Source: Epiperipatus broadwayi (Eukaryota; Onychophora; Udeonychophora; Euonychophora; Peripatidae). From it: a stretch of DNA of 64,000 nt. The position numbers were made by a program, and so were the translations under genes. The notes beneath the pieces were generated by a model, which was not told the origin of the DNA, did not search any database, and was given only the letters and a program-made list of their open reading frames with translations. Shown piece by piece: positions 1-11,395 of the stretch (position 1 is the first letter of the stretch; each line of letters begins with the position of its first letter). The DNA lies in the NCBI GenBank assembly GCA_028023455.1, contig JAQFVV010000021.1:3564853-3628852 (forward strand). Direction: 5' to 3'.

Positions 1-145
1 CACATATCTTTATCATTGTTCAATATATATATATGGATAGCAAATTACTATAGTTTAATTGATAAGTGTCACACTTTAATAATTTTTATTAGTCATTCAT
101 TAGACTAGAGATTATCCAATAAGGAATAGTATTTTGATAGCATAA
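1..145 (+). repeat. Dispersed repeat family B, copy cut by window edge
   Basis: Matches the right part of the fuller copies at 46985-47330 (same strand) and 11396-11765 and 19975-20360 (opposite strand). Shared stretches include TTTATCATTGTTCA and TTACTATAGTTTAATT, and it ends in the same hairpin-end sequence (TTAGACTAGAGATTATCC). No coding frame. The left part of the element lies outside the window. Confidence 0.7.
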
Positions 146-344
146 TTTTCACTTCACTATCCATGAATTTTAAAAAGAAGATATTTAAATATATATATAT
201 AAACAGAAATAAAAATATCTATGAGTTTTTGGAAAAAATAATGTTGAGATCAAAGGCTCAAAAGATGTAGACAGACTTGATTTGTTAGATATAATTGATG
301 TAAATGGTGAAATAAATAAAACAATAATGACACTAATTCGTAAT

Positions 345-545
345 AAACAAGGCAAAACTCTCCATACAGTAGTGCCACTCTGTGCTAATCAGAGTAATTA
401 ATAGATGCCTGAAGACTTGTGCATAAAATCTCTATCTAGTGCCTACTCATCCAATATCTCTAGAATAGTTTCTGGCTTGTGGCCTTCGTCAGTGAGGATC
501 CTATAAGAGATAGTGATCATGTGATGTTTAGTGGTTTAACACTAA
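345..545 (+). repeat. Dispersed repeat family A, single arm
   Basis: Carries the family core with GTGCCTACTCATCCAATAT and a CTTCRTCAGTGAGG segment, also seen at 18043, 26565, 28055 and 36215. It ends with GATCATGTGATGTTTAGTGG, the reverse complement of the sequence that starts other copies (26567, 48436), so the family has inverted ends and this copy is one arm of a fold-back unit. Confidence 0.7.
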
Positions 546-1407
546 TTCATAATATTGTATTAAAATCATATTTTGCAGCCTCTAAATTTTATTTAATGCA
601 TAAAATTTATGAAAACTATAAGTATGAAGGGAAAAACATAAACTAAAAATTGAATAAATATGGAATTATAAGGTATCTGAAACTTTTGCCCTTTAAACTG
701 CGATCTGCAGTCTATAGATATAAATCCAGCATTGTGGACAACAGGTGCATATATACTAACAAAGACTAAGTATTTTGTTTATAACTAGTAATTAACAGCT
801 GCATGTAGTAGATATAACTAAAAAGCTATGTTATGCTTTTGTAGTAAGAATATGCTAATTGATTCCCTGCATGTGACAATGATAATATCAGTAAGTTATA
901 TTTAAGTCATCATTATCTTCTAATGTTTTAAAATCCTCATTTCTTTTAAAACAGTTTGCTTATAATTAAATTGTATCAATATTATATATCATTTAAGAAT
1001 TTATTTAGTCTTAATGTGAAGTAATTCAAATAAAATTATAAATGCAGGTAGAGTTTTGTTAATCTGGATACCGATTAATTAAAAGCTTCTATTAGCCAAA
1101 CAAAATTTCAAAAGATAGAACTTTTTACAATATAATCAAATTAATTAGTATACACATTTTTCAAATGAAATTAAAAAGAAAAAAAAAAACTAAATAGTTA
1201 TAAATTAATAAACCTAAAGCATTGAATTGACTTATTTTTTTCTATCTTAGCAGTTTTGGATTTTTAGTGAAAGGGAAAATGATTTATTCTTAAAATCCAA
1301 AAAAATCATAAATTGAAAAAGCTTCACAATCACAGATTTTGGATTAACAATAGTTTGCCTGTGTGTACATAAATCACATCATCACAGCCCTTATGCTTTC
1401 CTAAATC
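546..1407. other. AT-rich unique sequence
   Basis: No ORF, RNA gene or repeat recognised; only short A and T runs. Confidence 0.5.
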
Positions 1408-1530
1408 AATAGAATATCAACCATCTGCTGTGAGGCAACATTTCAGCATATGGTAAATCTAGTTTTATCTAGATTTCCATTTACTCCTTAATTGTAGTGT
1501 TGCCTGGCAACAGTTTGTTGATATTCTATT
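1408..1530. repeat. Inverted repeat (hairpin)
   Basis: The left end AATAGAATATCAAC is the reverse complement of the right end GTTGATATTCTATT. The arms continue imperfectly inward (GAGGCAAC against GTTGCCTGG, AAATCTAG against CTAGATTT), giving arms of about 55 bp around a very small loop. Probably a short fold-back or MITE-like element; no coding capacity. Confidence 0.65.
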
Positions 1531-1894
1531 TGGTTTATTTAAGCATATATATTGCAGTAATGAGAATTATATATTATAACCAGTAAAACAGAAGCACTTA
1601 TGTTTTTAATGGAGATATATATAAACATTACAATCATATATATATATATCAATGCAATATCTTCAATACAGCATTTTTTTAAAAAATTTAAATATATACT
1701 CTTTTTTACATTTTTATGAATAATAAAATTTTGAAAAGTATAATGATAAATATTACCACTTGTTGCATCCTATTTTCTCTATTCCTGTATTTAAATGCCA
1801 ATCTTGGCTTGTCATTGGGGCATAAATCTTATTTTGGGTTTAAGAAGTGTTAAATTTATATTCCAAACAGTCCAGGATGTTTTCTTTTTGCTGT

Positions 1895-1965
1895 GGGTAA
1901 TTTAGTTCGGTGGTACAGCAGCTGTCTAAAGAAACTAAAAGTATTCAAATCAATTGTCATCAGAA
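1895..1965 (+). repeat. tRNA-like SINE remnant
   Basis: AATTTAGTTCGGTGGTACAGC resembles a Pol III A box, and about 40 bp on ATTCAAATC resembles a B box. The cloverleaf cannot be completed, so it is a decayed tRNA-derived element rather than a tRNA gene. Confidence 0.35.
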
Positions 1966-2814
1966 TAAAGTGAAAAAAATTCTGATCAACTGAATAGAAT
2001 CATTGGACTTAAACTCATATATAGATAAACTGCTAGCTCTCCCAAACAACTATCAATAGCTCTATATGGTTTAAGAACAGCGATAGAATGACCAATTCAA
2101 AACTAAAATATTTCAGGTTGGATTCTCAACTGAGTAAAATAAAACCAACAAAAATTAGTTTGGAAAATGAATGGCTCTATTATATTCAACTTGCTATAAG
2201 ATCTTCCAAGCAACAAGTCATAAGGTTATTTAGTCCCTATAAGGTTTAGCATAGCGGGAAGAAATGTACCCATAAACCTGGTGATTCCAGCAGTGATTCT
2301 CAGCCAAGTAGATTTTTTTAAAAAATCAGTTTAATCAACTGAACAGAACTAAAATAAATACAAATATATAAATAATAATTACTTTTCCAATATAATGAGG
2401 AATTTGATGCTTAAACGGGAAGTTATATAAGCTTTGCTACTATTATGACACAGAGATCACTTTATATGGAGCAATTTCATAATACTAAATTGTTTTAAAA
2501 TTCCAGATCAAAACTGCAATTGTGAAATTAGGATTAAATATTCAATTTCATTTACTACTTGGAAATAACTCAATGTTTCTAATGGTACCATTTGCTCTTC
2601 TTTATGTAACGGTGGTTTGACCAGTGGTAATATTTGTATGGGAATTAAACCTGTGACTTTTAGATTTGTGAATTCTGGTACACTTGAACTTGTTTTTATA
2701 ATATACTAATAACTAACTGGTATTTATTACTAGCAGTTGAAGGTGTTTGAAAAAGTGTAAATAAAACCGGCCTTTTTCTAAAAAAAAAAAAACACTTTAA
2801 CAATTAAAATGTCA
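1966..2814. other. AT-rich sequence without recognised features
   Basis: No gene seen. Two weak tRNA-B-box-like snippets (GGTTGGATTCTCAACTGAG near 2115 and GGTGATTCCAGCAGTGATTC near 2280) hint at further old SINE fragments but are too decayed to call. Confidence 0.4.
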
Positions 2815-2880
2815 AGAATTGGTGGCCTAGCGGTTAGCATAGCAGCAGCTGGCCCGAGTTCACTACCTGGTCAACGCTTT
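2815..2880 (+). repeat. tRNA-derived SINE fragment
   Basis: TGGCCTAGCGG fits the Pol III A-box consensus TRGCNNAGYNGG. A degenerate B box (CCCGAGTTCACTACC) follows about 30 bp later. Weakly like the family V SINE head at 16820-16891 in the other orientation (GGTGGCC start, CAGCAGCTG core). The anticodon arm is lost. Confidence 0.45.
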
Positions 2881-3281
2881 AACATATAAAAACAACAACA
2901 ATTAAAATCAGATGACATAATTACAAATAAAATGTCATCAATCTCAAATTTTTGAACAAATATTAAGTACTCAATATGATCTAATTCAACCTAATGTTCA
3001 CTGAACTAAAGTACTGAAATTATATTTACTACAATAGTATTTGATCAATATCTTTTTGATCTTTCATTGACCAAAAATCCATATGACAATTATATATGAT
3101 TATGAACAAATATGTACTATATGTATGCAGGACCTTCTTCAGTTTTTCATAAACAGGCAGAAGAAAAACCTTCTAACAAGATATGGATCAATAATGTGAA
3201 AAACTGAAGAAATGTATATTGTTAAGAACAATACTTCTATTGTTCTATTTTTATCTCCATGGGACAATAAATGCTACAATT

Positions 3282-3325
<44 letters not shown>

Positions 3326-3785
3326 TATCATAGTTTTGGTTAAGACTGTCAATAATAGACAGTTACCTAGCAACATCAATGCTGAACCTGTCTATCTGGT
3401 TGTTGCATGGAAATATCCTCACTCATTCTTTTGTTTGCCTTAAGTATACATATGTCTAAATGAACCCCCAAAAAATAATCCTTCCTTTGCTCAAAGAAAA
3501 ATGTCTGCATTCACACTGTTCATGGGTTTCCAAATTCGAATTTGCCTAGAGACTCATGGTGGTATAATGGGTCTCTGATATTGTAATAAAAGTTGTAGCA
3601 TTTTTGCATGTTTGTTTTTTTCCAAAATTTGTGGCTATGTTGGTTAAAAAAAAGAAAATGCTTAAAAAGTATCCTTATACTTGGAAAACAAATTACTAGT
3701 AAAATATTGGTTAAAAACAATACTGGCTAAATAAGTTATATTTAATTTTTTTTAAAAATTGAATAAAATTAAACCTAATATATGT
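2881..3785. other. AT-rich sequence with one microsatellite
   Basis: Contains the compound microsatellite listed separately. A 66-codon minus-strand ORF at 3520-3720 has no recognisable domain and a composition expected by chance in AT-rich DNA. Confidence 0.45.
3281..3326. repeat. Compound (TA)n(GA)n microsatellite
   Basis: About 13 TA units followed directly by about 9 GA units. Confidence 0.95.
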
Positions 3786-4110
3786 ACAGCATGCAATAGT
3801 TGCGGGCCATGAGTGCAAACCAGATGAACCTAAAGTTTTATGTAGGGAGCGAAGTGATCTGACAAAGAAGGTTAAAGAAGCGTTTTTTTATCATTTCAGA
3901 TGAGCATGCATTAAATAAGAGGGAGTCTTTTTATGCTTTATCAAAGAATTGGAATGCTGAGGCACTGTGAACATCATTTGCATATTCACCTGATTCATTT
4001 CGTATATTTGCATAACTGTATATTTCTGGACATTATAAGAATTGTGTAGTCCTTGATAATGAAGGGTAAGCCTTCGAAAACGTTCGGAGAAATAATAATT
4101 TGTTGATATT
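3786..4110 (+). mobile_element. Penelope-like element, C-terminal GIY-YIG domain end, broken
   Basis: Read on the plus strand, 3799-3900 encodes a peptide with AGHECKPDEPKVLCRERSD and then KKVKEAFFYH, matching the end of the GIY-YIG endonuclease domain of Penelope-like retroelements (an xxGH motif, then a basic KxKEA(L/W)FI motif). A frameshift at about 3896-3900 moves the rest (ALSKNWNAEAL then stop at about 3968) to another frame. The 3' flank carries a TTCGAAAACGTTCGG-type end typical of these elements. The reverse transcriptase part is missing, so this is a 5'-truncated dead copy. The other three copies in the window show the same domain. Confidence 0.7.
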
Positions 4111-4276
4111 TATCTTTATATTATATTTTTTTGAGTTATACGTTGTAATTTATGTGTGTATGGTTTATTCTAACGGATTTAAATTTTACATTAGTATTTT
4201 TAACACACATTTGTTTGGCTTTTAAATATATTCGTGTAATAATTTATTTGGAATATTGTTTTAAAAATAAAATCAT

Positions 4277-4815
4277 TACTTACTTTTGTGATAATATGTT
4301 GGACTATTTCCATCATCTATCATTAAATGTCGAATGTATAGAAAATTTTAAACTTTATTTAAACTTTTCAAATACAAACAACTTGTTAGTAATAACACAA
4401 GGATAGACAACACGGGTTAATAATTACACAATATTAGTCTCCATTCTCCTTCAGGTGTTGTCAGCATGACCGGTGACAGTATTTGCATAGGAGTCAAACT
4501 CGCACCTTTAGATCAAATTTAAGGCAAATGCTCTAACCAGCTGAGCTCAGTTGGTTAGAGTATTTGCCTTAAAATTCAATATTCAAAAATCTGAAGGTCC
4601 CTAAGTTTGACTCCTATGCTAATTTTGTCACCAGTCAGACCAGCAACACCTGAAGAAGAACGGAGAATATTACTATTTGACACATTGTGTAATTACTAAC
4701 TTGTGTTGTCTATTTGTGTGTTATTACTAACAAGTTGTTTGTATTGAAAAAATTTTTAATTTTCTATACATTCAACATTTACTGATGGTAGATGAAAATA
4801 GTCCAACATATTATA
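4277..4815. repeat. Zero-loop palindrome containing a tRNA-like SINE in each arm
   Basis: Two arms of about 270 bp are inverted around 4545/4546 (centre CTGAG|CTCAG) with essentially no spacer; outer ends are ATAATATGTTGGACTAT and ATAGTCCAACATATTAT. Each arm starts from the centre with a tRNA-like head: AGCTCAGTTGGTTAGAG (A box), an anticodon-like loop around TTAA, then TTTGACTCC (B box). The arms differ by scattered substitutions and small indels, so they have diverged since the inversion arose. An 84-codon ORF at 4152-4406 overlaps the left arm and is not a gene. Confidence 0.85.
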
Positions 4816-6738
4816 ACATCAACACCTTCCTTCAAGCAATTATTTACATTCGCTTGATTATGAAGAAATTTTTTATTGCGTATGCAGCAAGAAATTCCAA
4901 TCAAAGTTGCATCTTTTTTGTGTGCCATTTCAGAAATTGTGGCCAATGTAAAAATGGCTAATTCCCATACATTCTTTTTTTGTTGTTGACATTTTGAAAA
5001 TGAAACGAAGCATAGAATTACAACATTTTCCTTTATATTTTGTAATAACTGAGAATCAGTAACAATTGGGATGACATCTCTCTTTTTTTAATAATTCAAT
5101 TTTTTCATAAAAGAGGAACTATATTCAGAGTAAGTTTCTGCCACTCAAGATGGCTATCAGTTGTGAGCATGCTTGGATGTTACAAGCTACTACCTTATTT
5201 TTTTATTCTTTTATGTCCAATATGAACTTTTAGCAATTAAATCATTTTTTATATGTCATATATAGTTTCAAATCATGCAGCATATGGATATATTAAACGT
5301 TTTCATCAAAATATATTGCAGATACTAAACCTTTTCAGTATATTTTTTGATATATCAAAATGACCCATGTAATCACGCTCAAACATTAAAGGCTGTGATC
5401 TTATTTTATTCTGGTATCATTGGTTTAAAAATGAACTTTTAATAATAGCATTCCAATTTTTTTTCTTTTTATACATCATGAATAGTATTATAAATATTCC
5501 CATAGGACAAATAAGAACATACTTTGGTATATATATTTTTTAACAATTCAACATTTTCATTGATATGTGTGCTATGAGAATTGTGATCTTTTTGAAGACC
5601 ATGATGGCTGAGCTAAAAGTATTCAAAGAAATAGAAATTATCGAATTTGTGGTCTATCTGTACTTTAAAATTCTAATTTATCAATTTTCTTAGATTTTCC
5701 ACTTTCTTTTATTACATAGTATATGAATGTGTATATATTTTTTGTTTTTTCACCATGTTCTATTAATTTGTGTGTGTGTGTGCTTATTAAAATAAATCCA
5801 TGAATGAAATATATTTATACATGACTACTGAATAAAATACTTTGTGCATATGACTAAAAAGTATTTGCATAGTGGTAACTTTGCACTTAAATTCATTCGA
5901 AAAAACTGTTAATTTGCAGTAATTTAAACATTTTGAAGAACAATCTGGGATTTTTCTATCCAAATCTATGACAGCAATCCTATGATAACAGTATAATAAA
6001 TAGCTGGTGTTTCAGTGTAATTACAAAACTCCTTCTTCAGAAAACATTTTAAATTATAAAATTTTCCCAGGTTCTTCATAGACAGGTTTTTCTCTTTCAT
6101 AGCTGATTTATAGTCAATCCAGTTAACCAATCAATATTGATAGGTAAATGAGTATTCTTTTATTCTTATCTATACCATAAAATAAGGCTAGAAAACTATC
6201 TGAAGCAATGCAACTCTATGAGTCCAAGATGAAAACACAATAATGTTTTACCATCCACAAACTGACAAATAATGACTCCCATTTGCTGTTCCTATAGAAA
6301 GGTTGTTGAAAGAATCTTTGCTCTCCAGTGAGTTATTAAACCATGGTTTTATTTTACTCTATATAGATATTACATAAAAGATTATTAAATGATTCAAACA
6401 AAGGAACTAGCCAATGAACAAACTGAATTTACAAATTGCAAAATACTATACAATAAACATTAGTTGTTTCGCTCGTAACAGAAAAAGTCAATATTCAAGG
6501 AAATAAACAATCTTAATTTCATTGACTTTCAGATGGATTATAGAAAACATTATCCAAATAGTGATGTGAGAAATACTTGAATCATATGGAGTAGATATAA
6601 TAAATATATTAATTTTCTTTGAATATGTTTTGTAATTCAAAAGCAGCCATGATGAGATATAAGAAATTGCAAGCTGCTTCGAAGTTGGAAAAATTATAAA
6701 GAAATAATACTATCAATCATCATTTTCACTCTATGAAG
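4816..6738. other. AT-rich sequence without recognised genes
   Basis: Nearly 2 kb with no convincing ORF, tRNA or element. A short (TG)n run lies near 5772. Confidence 0.5.
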
Positions 6739-7082
6739 TACAGAGAGATGCTTTTTAGAAATAACATGAAGAGATCGAAAACTAAATACATGGGTGAGAC
6801 GAAACAGGTGTTATTGACATCATCGAAAAAATTAACAGACTGAAATGGAGTTGAGCTGGACATATTGCTAGAAAAGATGATAATAGATGGACAGTTGAAA
6901 TCTTAAACTGGATTCCAAGAGATTGTAAAAGATCTATAGAAAGACCATATGTGAGATGGATGAATGAAATAAGGAAGTGTGCTGGAGTGATGTGGAGAAG
7001 AAAGGCTAGAGATTGGAGAAGATGGATTGAACTTGGAGAGACTTTCTTCCTGCAGTGGATTTTCACTGCACAACTGTAAACT
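6739..7082 (+). mobile_element. RTE-like LINE, 3' end of the ORF (pseudogene)
   Basis: The plus strand encodes the C-terminal tail typical of RTE-type endonuclease/reverse transcriptase polyproteins: AGHIARKDDNRW, then PYVRWMNEIRKCAGVMW and a WIELGE segment before the stop at about 7080. One in-frame TGA interrupts it (WS*AGHIAR), and the segment before it is out of frame. It is the same family as the copies at 33886-35035, 35221-35450 and 55815-56335 (shared TAGATGGACAGTTGAAATCT-like segments). The minus-strand ORFs across it (6782-7226) are antisense shadows. Confidence 0.85.
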
Positions 7083-7489
7083 AGCAATGGGTAAAGTTAA
7101 AGAAAAGTTCAAATAAACATCATTACATGGAATGAAAATCGGTAACTTGAGAAATACAGATGGTGTAATAATCACTGAACAAAATGGAAGAAAAAACTTA
7201 ATTAGAACTGCTAAATGAGGAAACAAAAAAATGTAAATTATGCTTCATTCACAGATTATTATATTGTTTATAAGTAATGAATGAGAGTTGAGATTTGGAA
7301 ATATAACTAAAAGTTTCTGAAGAAGATTGCTGGAGCAATCAAAACTGTCAATTGTTGGTTCTAAAAAAGCATTGTAAAAAGTAATAAAGAACATAGATGA
7401 TAATAATGAATGTGGATATAATAAATTACTTAAATCAAAACTTGTACAATGTAAGATACAGCAAGAGTATCTCTCTACTGCCATCTACT
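7083..7489. other. Sequence after the RTE remnant
   Basis: AT-rich, no recognised gene. The minus-strand 79-codon ORF at 7245-7484 has no domain I can name. Confidence 0.4.
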
Positions 7490-7945
7490 GTAAACTTTAG
7501 TAGTCAGTAACTACCAAATCCCCTAGTGCATCCCTAGAGCAATTTATGGTTCTGCCTTGCCTGGGATTCAAAGCTGGAAGTAACGTAGTTATATATATTG
7601 CAACCACATTTAACTCTATTTTACTATTCAAGCTAACAATCTAAGATTCAAATTTTAACCTATAACACAAATCAATATGAACATGAATTGAATCTATATA
7701 ACTGTTCAAACAGGTTGTTCTATATTCAAAACCTTAAGCCAGTTCAAATTTCAGGCTGTTCTCTTAAATGGTAAAATGATGTTAAAGGTGGTTGCTAGAT
7801 ACATAGCTGCGTTACTTTTAGCTTTGAGTATCAAAGGCAAAAGCAGAAAACTACTCTGGAAGTGGAGATTTCAAATACATGAAGATATCTAGTAATCACT
7901 GATGACTCAAGTATACAATAGATGGCACTAGAATAGAGGATTGCT
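7490..7945. repeat. Dispersed repeat family D
   Basis: Two segments match 45540-45870 in the same relative set: one with AACTGTTCAA and one with ATAGATGGCACTA(A/G)A and GCTCTTATT. Overall identity is moderate. No ORF, no obvious ends. Confidence 0.5.
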
Positions 7946-8183
7946 CTTATTCTAAATTTGAAGATTTGGATTTGGTTTACATCTGCCAGGCAGAAAATGT
8001 ATAGATATTCACTGTAAAGAATAATGTCTCATACAAAAACTCCAAATTATTTATTCTGATTCTGAACATTACACTGCTGTCTGTTTGCATTAATTTCTTG
8101 AATTGTACTTGTCTTTGCTTCAGGTTGTAAATAACTGCTATTGAAATATTGATTCACAATACTTATGGAATCTTCGTTGAAGA

Positions 8184-8742
8184 AGGTCATTAAAACGTAA
8201 TTTAATGGCAATAGTGCACAGGGGTTTACAAAAAGTCATTAAAAAGTAATTGAATGGCATTACCGCTCAGAATGACATTACTGCTTAGGAGTTTACATGA
8301 AGTCATTAAAAAGTAATTGAATGGCATTAGCACTCAGGAGTTTATAAAAAGTCATTTAAAAAGTAATTGAATGACATTACTGCTCAGAAGTTTACAAGAA
8401 GTCATTAAAAAGCAATTGAATGGCATTACCACTCAGAAGTTTATAAGAAGTCATTTAAAAGGTAATTGAATGGCATTACTGCTCAGGAGTTTATAAAAAG
8501 TCATTTAAAAAGTAATTGAATGACATTACTGCTCAGGAGTTTATAAGAAGTCATTAAAAAGTAATTGAATGGCATTACTGCTCAGGAGTTTATAGGATTT
8601 AAAAAGTAATTGAATGACATCACTGCTCAGTAATTTACAAGAAATCATTAAAAAGTAATTGAATGGCATTAGTGCTCAGGAGTTTATAAGAAGTTATTTA
8701 AAAAGTAATTGAATGGCATCACTGCTCAGGAGTTTATAAAAA
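8184..8742 (-). repeat. Tandem array of about 11 x 49 bp derived from a SINE tail
   Basis: The unit contains AAAAAGTAATTGAATGGCAT and CTGCTCAGGAGTTTATAAG; eleven copies of TAATTGAATG or close variants can be counted. One early unit is longer and a few are shorter. Reverse-complemented, the unit reads as the 3' tail of SINE family T (CTTATAAACTCCTGAGCAGT followed by CATTCAATTACTTTTTAAT), the same tail that occurs once at 49350-49395 and 50300-50335. The array therefore looks like a tail that expanded in place. Confidence 0.85.
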
Positions 8743-8840
8743 GTTCAAGTACCAAAACTGCAACTGATCCAAGTACTATACATTCAAGAATTTGACACTC
8801 TATCTCTTCGACAAACCTCACAGGCAGGAAAATCATTCGA
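8743..8840 (-). repeat. SINE family T head next to the expanded tail
   Basis: On the minus strand this reads CCTGTGAGGTTTGTCGAAG and later CTTGGATCAGTTGC, aligning with the tRNA-like head of the copies at 49225 and 50168 (GTGGTTTAGTGCAG, CTTGGATCAATTCC). Position and strand are those expected of the body of the SINE whose tail is the array at 8184-8742. Confidence 0.6.
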
Positions 8841-9479
8841 AATATCATACTTTACAATGATGATTATTTAGAACAAAGTCAAATAGTTGTACCTAAATAC
8901 CATGATATAAATATTGTCTGTGAGTACTGAGACCCATTCCATATTTTACAGCTCACATTCTGTGTGTAAAACAGAGTGTAACAGAAAAATTGACATCAAT
9001 AGAACTGAATTGGGCAATGTAAAAAGTATGGAATATATCGAAAGTAAAATCATTAGTAACATAGTTTGCCAAAATAAAATGAAATTAAAAATAAGAGAGC
9101 TAAGAACATGCTTTAATAGCTTTGGTCAGAATTTTTTTGGGAGTGGGGGTTACAAACTAAATTGGATGAAAAATATATATGCATATTTACTATTGTATTC
9201 CAATGGTTTTTAATGAGTACCTAAATAATTTTAGGTCTTATCTAAGATTAAATTTTCACTTCAGTTGTATGTGCAATGTGATTGTGAACATTTTTTATGT
9301 TTGCAACACAAAATGCTTTGTTCTTTTTCAATTTAGACTTAGCTGTGTGCACTTTCAGTGAGGTCCACCATAATCATAGCTGTAGCTGAATAATTAAATC
9401 TGTTGCTCTAATTAACACCAGGATGATTATATAGGCACTTTATGCAAATTAGAAAATTTACATATTCCATTTGGTTGAT
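8841..9479. other. AT-rich sequence with chance ORFs
   Basis: Contains plus-strand ORFs of 99 and 60 codons (8914-9213, 9179-9361). Neither has a recognisable motif, signal peptide or splice context, and both look random in composition. Confidence 0.4.
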
Positions 9480-9832
9480 AACTAGGCATTATTTTCTTTC
9501 TTGTTAATTATATTCTTATGCTTGGCTATAAACCACACCTTCTTAATCTTTCTTTTCCTGTCACCCTGCTTCATGCGCACAAGATTAACTATCTGTAGGT
9601 CAAATACATGTCCAAAATGCTATTTATGCTCCCAAAAGACAGATTTATATTCAGGAATATTTTTAACATGCCGATATAGATATTTGTGCTGTGCTGATCT
9701 TGTAATATTAGCTCTCAATTCTCTGCAATATACAGCAGTACAGGATGGGTTGCGGCATGGGATTTTGTAAATGATCTGTGGCACATCCTTACCTAATATG
9801 TAATGCTGAGAATACAACAAACTTATTCACAG
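9480..9832 (-). mobile_element. Penelope-like element, GIY-YIG endonuclease fragment
   Basis: The minus-strand frame reads IIYKIPCRN, then AVYCRELRANIT and AQHKYLYRHV, matching the GIY-YIG core of Penelope elements (KIPC..C..VY.GET.R.L..R...HK). After an in-frame stop (EHK*) the same frame continues with HFGHVFDLQ and KRKIKKVWFIAKHKN, the usual C-terminus. The catalytic Gly of the 'VYxGxT' motif is Cys here (VYCRE), so it is inactive as well as truncated. The RT domain is absent. The plus-strand 89-codon ORF at 9501-9770 is its shadow. Confidence 0.75.
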
Positions 9833-10042
9833 AACAAGCAAGTCCAAATATGTTATTAAGATAATTCACAAGCTAAATTCCCAAAGAATTATGCAAATGA
9901 ATTTGTAAATAATGCCCACCGTTTGTTACATCAATGCCAAACTATTAATATACCAAAAGGTGAGCATTATTTGCAAACTCAATTAAACAATTCTTTGGAA
10001 ATTAATAACATATTCAGACTTCCTTGTTCTGTGAATAGGCTT
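9818..10042. repeat. Inverted pair of repeat family C
   Basis: The left arm starts with AACTTATTCACAGAACAAG and the right arm ends with CTTGTTCTGTGAATAGGCTT. Inner blocks AATGCCCACC and GGTGAGCATT face each other. Single-arm or partial copies of the same family occur at 11858-11955, 19735-19965 and 37415-37815. Confidence 0.75.
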
Positions 10043-10834
10043 ACTATTTTCTATTATATGGATGTAGGATGTAAGTGATGTGGAAGATTCAGTAAAAAGT
10101 GTTTGGCATATAAAACAACCTGTTATAAAAAATTATTACAAAATTGATGGAGGCAAAACTTTTCGACAAAGAATTGTATCAAACAACAACAACAAAAAAA
10201 TGAAATAGAAACCTTACTGAATATAATCCAAGACAAAGAAGTCTAATTTTTGGTCTTACTTAAGACATAAACAATTTTTTTTTTTTTATAAAGCGTGGAA
10301 AGTAAATGAATGAATGGAGCTAATATACATTGATTCTGCCTTATTATAAAAGTGGTTGGAACCGGAGAAGACTAAGAAGTAAACTTCAAAACTACATTTA
10401 AAAAAATATATATTATATCACTAGAAGAAACATGCAATAATGTGTCAATATAATGACAATGGAGTTTTGCCGAAAAATGGTAGACCATTTATCTATTATA
10501 GAAAACTCAACAGTTTTGTTTTACTATTAAAGGCTTTGACTTAAATATTCTGTTTGTTTGTTTGGGTCAAATCTTGTGACCCATTTTTAACTTACTTCTA
10601 TCAGATGGATTTTTTGAAAAATTTGAATACATGTTAGTATCAATGATACTGCAATATTTCACGGTTTTCCAACCAGTTGTCCAACCTAACAGTATTGGTG
10701 GACTGTATTTCAAACTGCATTGAAGTTGGTTCTATAAGTTTTCAGTGGAGTGCAATAGATGGTGGTATAATTTTTTAAGAATATGCTTTTATTGAATATC
10801 ATGACTAATTCACTGATGAAGGTATATAGCGTTA
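10043..10834. other. AT-rich sequence without recognised features
   Basis: Only homopolymer runs (for example T at 10267-10279). No gene or named repeat. Confidence 0.45.
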
Positions 10835-10935
10835 TTGCTCGGGAGTTCATAAGAAGTTCAAGTGACCAAATCAATCCTGGGAATTCCTAATCCCAAAGTT
10901 GGATACTCTATTAACTGCCCGAAATGTGCAGAGCA
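10835..10935 (-). repeat. SINE family T fragment
   Basis: On the minus strand the tail ACTTCTTATGAACTCCCGAG and part of the head are recognisable by comparison with 49225-49395 and 50168-50335. Only one tail unit is present, in contrast to the array at 8184. Confidence 0.6.
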
Positions 10936-11395
10936 CTAATTCACTAAAAACTGTTTACGGGTAATTAAAGTAAAAAGAAAACAAAGGATGAAATCTTAAT
11001 CTCTCGTGACGGTTTAACTAAAACTTGCTTTTTTAAAAATGCTGCTTTCATAAGCACAAAAATCTTATGACTTTCGATACAAATAATTTCATTTCAATTA
11101 CCGGAAATATGGCAACATTGAATTTGCTAAGTCATGGAAGCTCCATTCTTTTATGTCAAATTATATATAATAACCAAAACTGTGGTTGAAGAAATAAATT
11201 ATTTTTGAATTTTTAGTGCACTATTCATCAAATTAAGAAAAAACATTTTTTATAAAAAAAATTTATATAATTTCTTTTTTATTTGTGTGTTTTCTGTCAG
11301 TTATCAAAGTGTATGCTTTTTTAAACGTAAAAACATCAATATTACTTATCTTTGTAAGAAATGGGGGGACGACATTATTTAGAACATTAACAAAT

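Noticed and set aside
6782-7226. Two overlapping minus-strand ORFs (101 and 107 codons)
   Set aside because: Antisense shadows of the RTE C-terminal frame on the plus strand.
8184-8742. CRISPR-like array
   Set aside because: The whole 49-bp unit is repeated without unique spacers, in a eukaryotic context; it is a SINE-tail satellite.
9501-9770. Plus-strand 89-codon ORF with Cys residues
   Set aside because: Antisense of the Penelope GIY-YIG frame.
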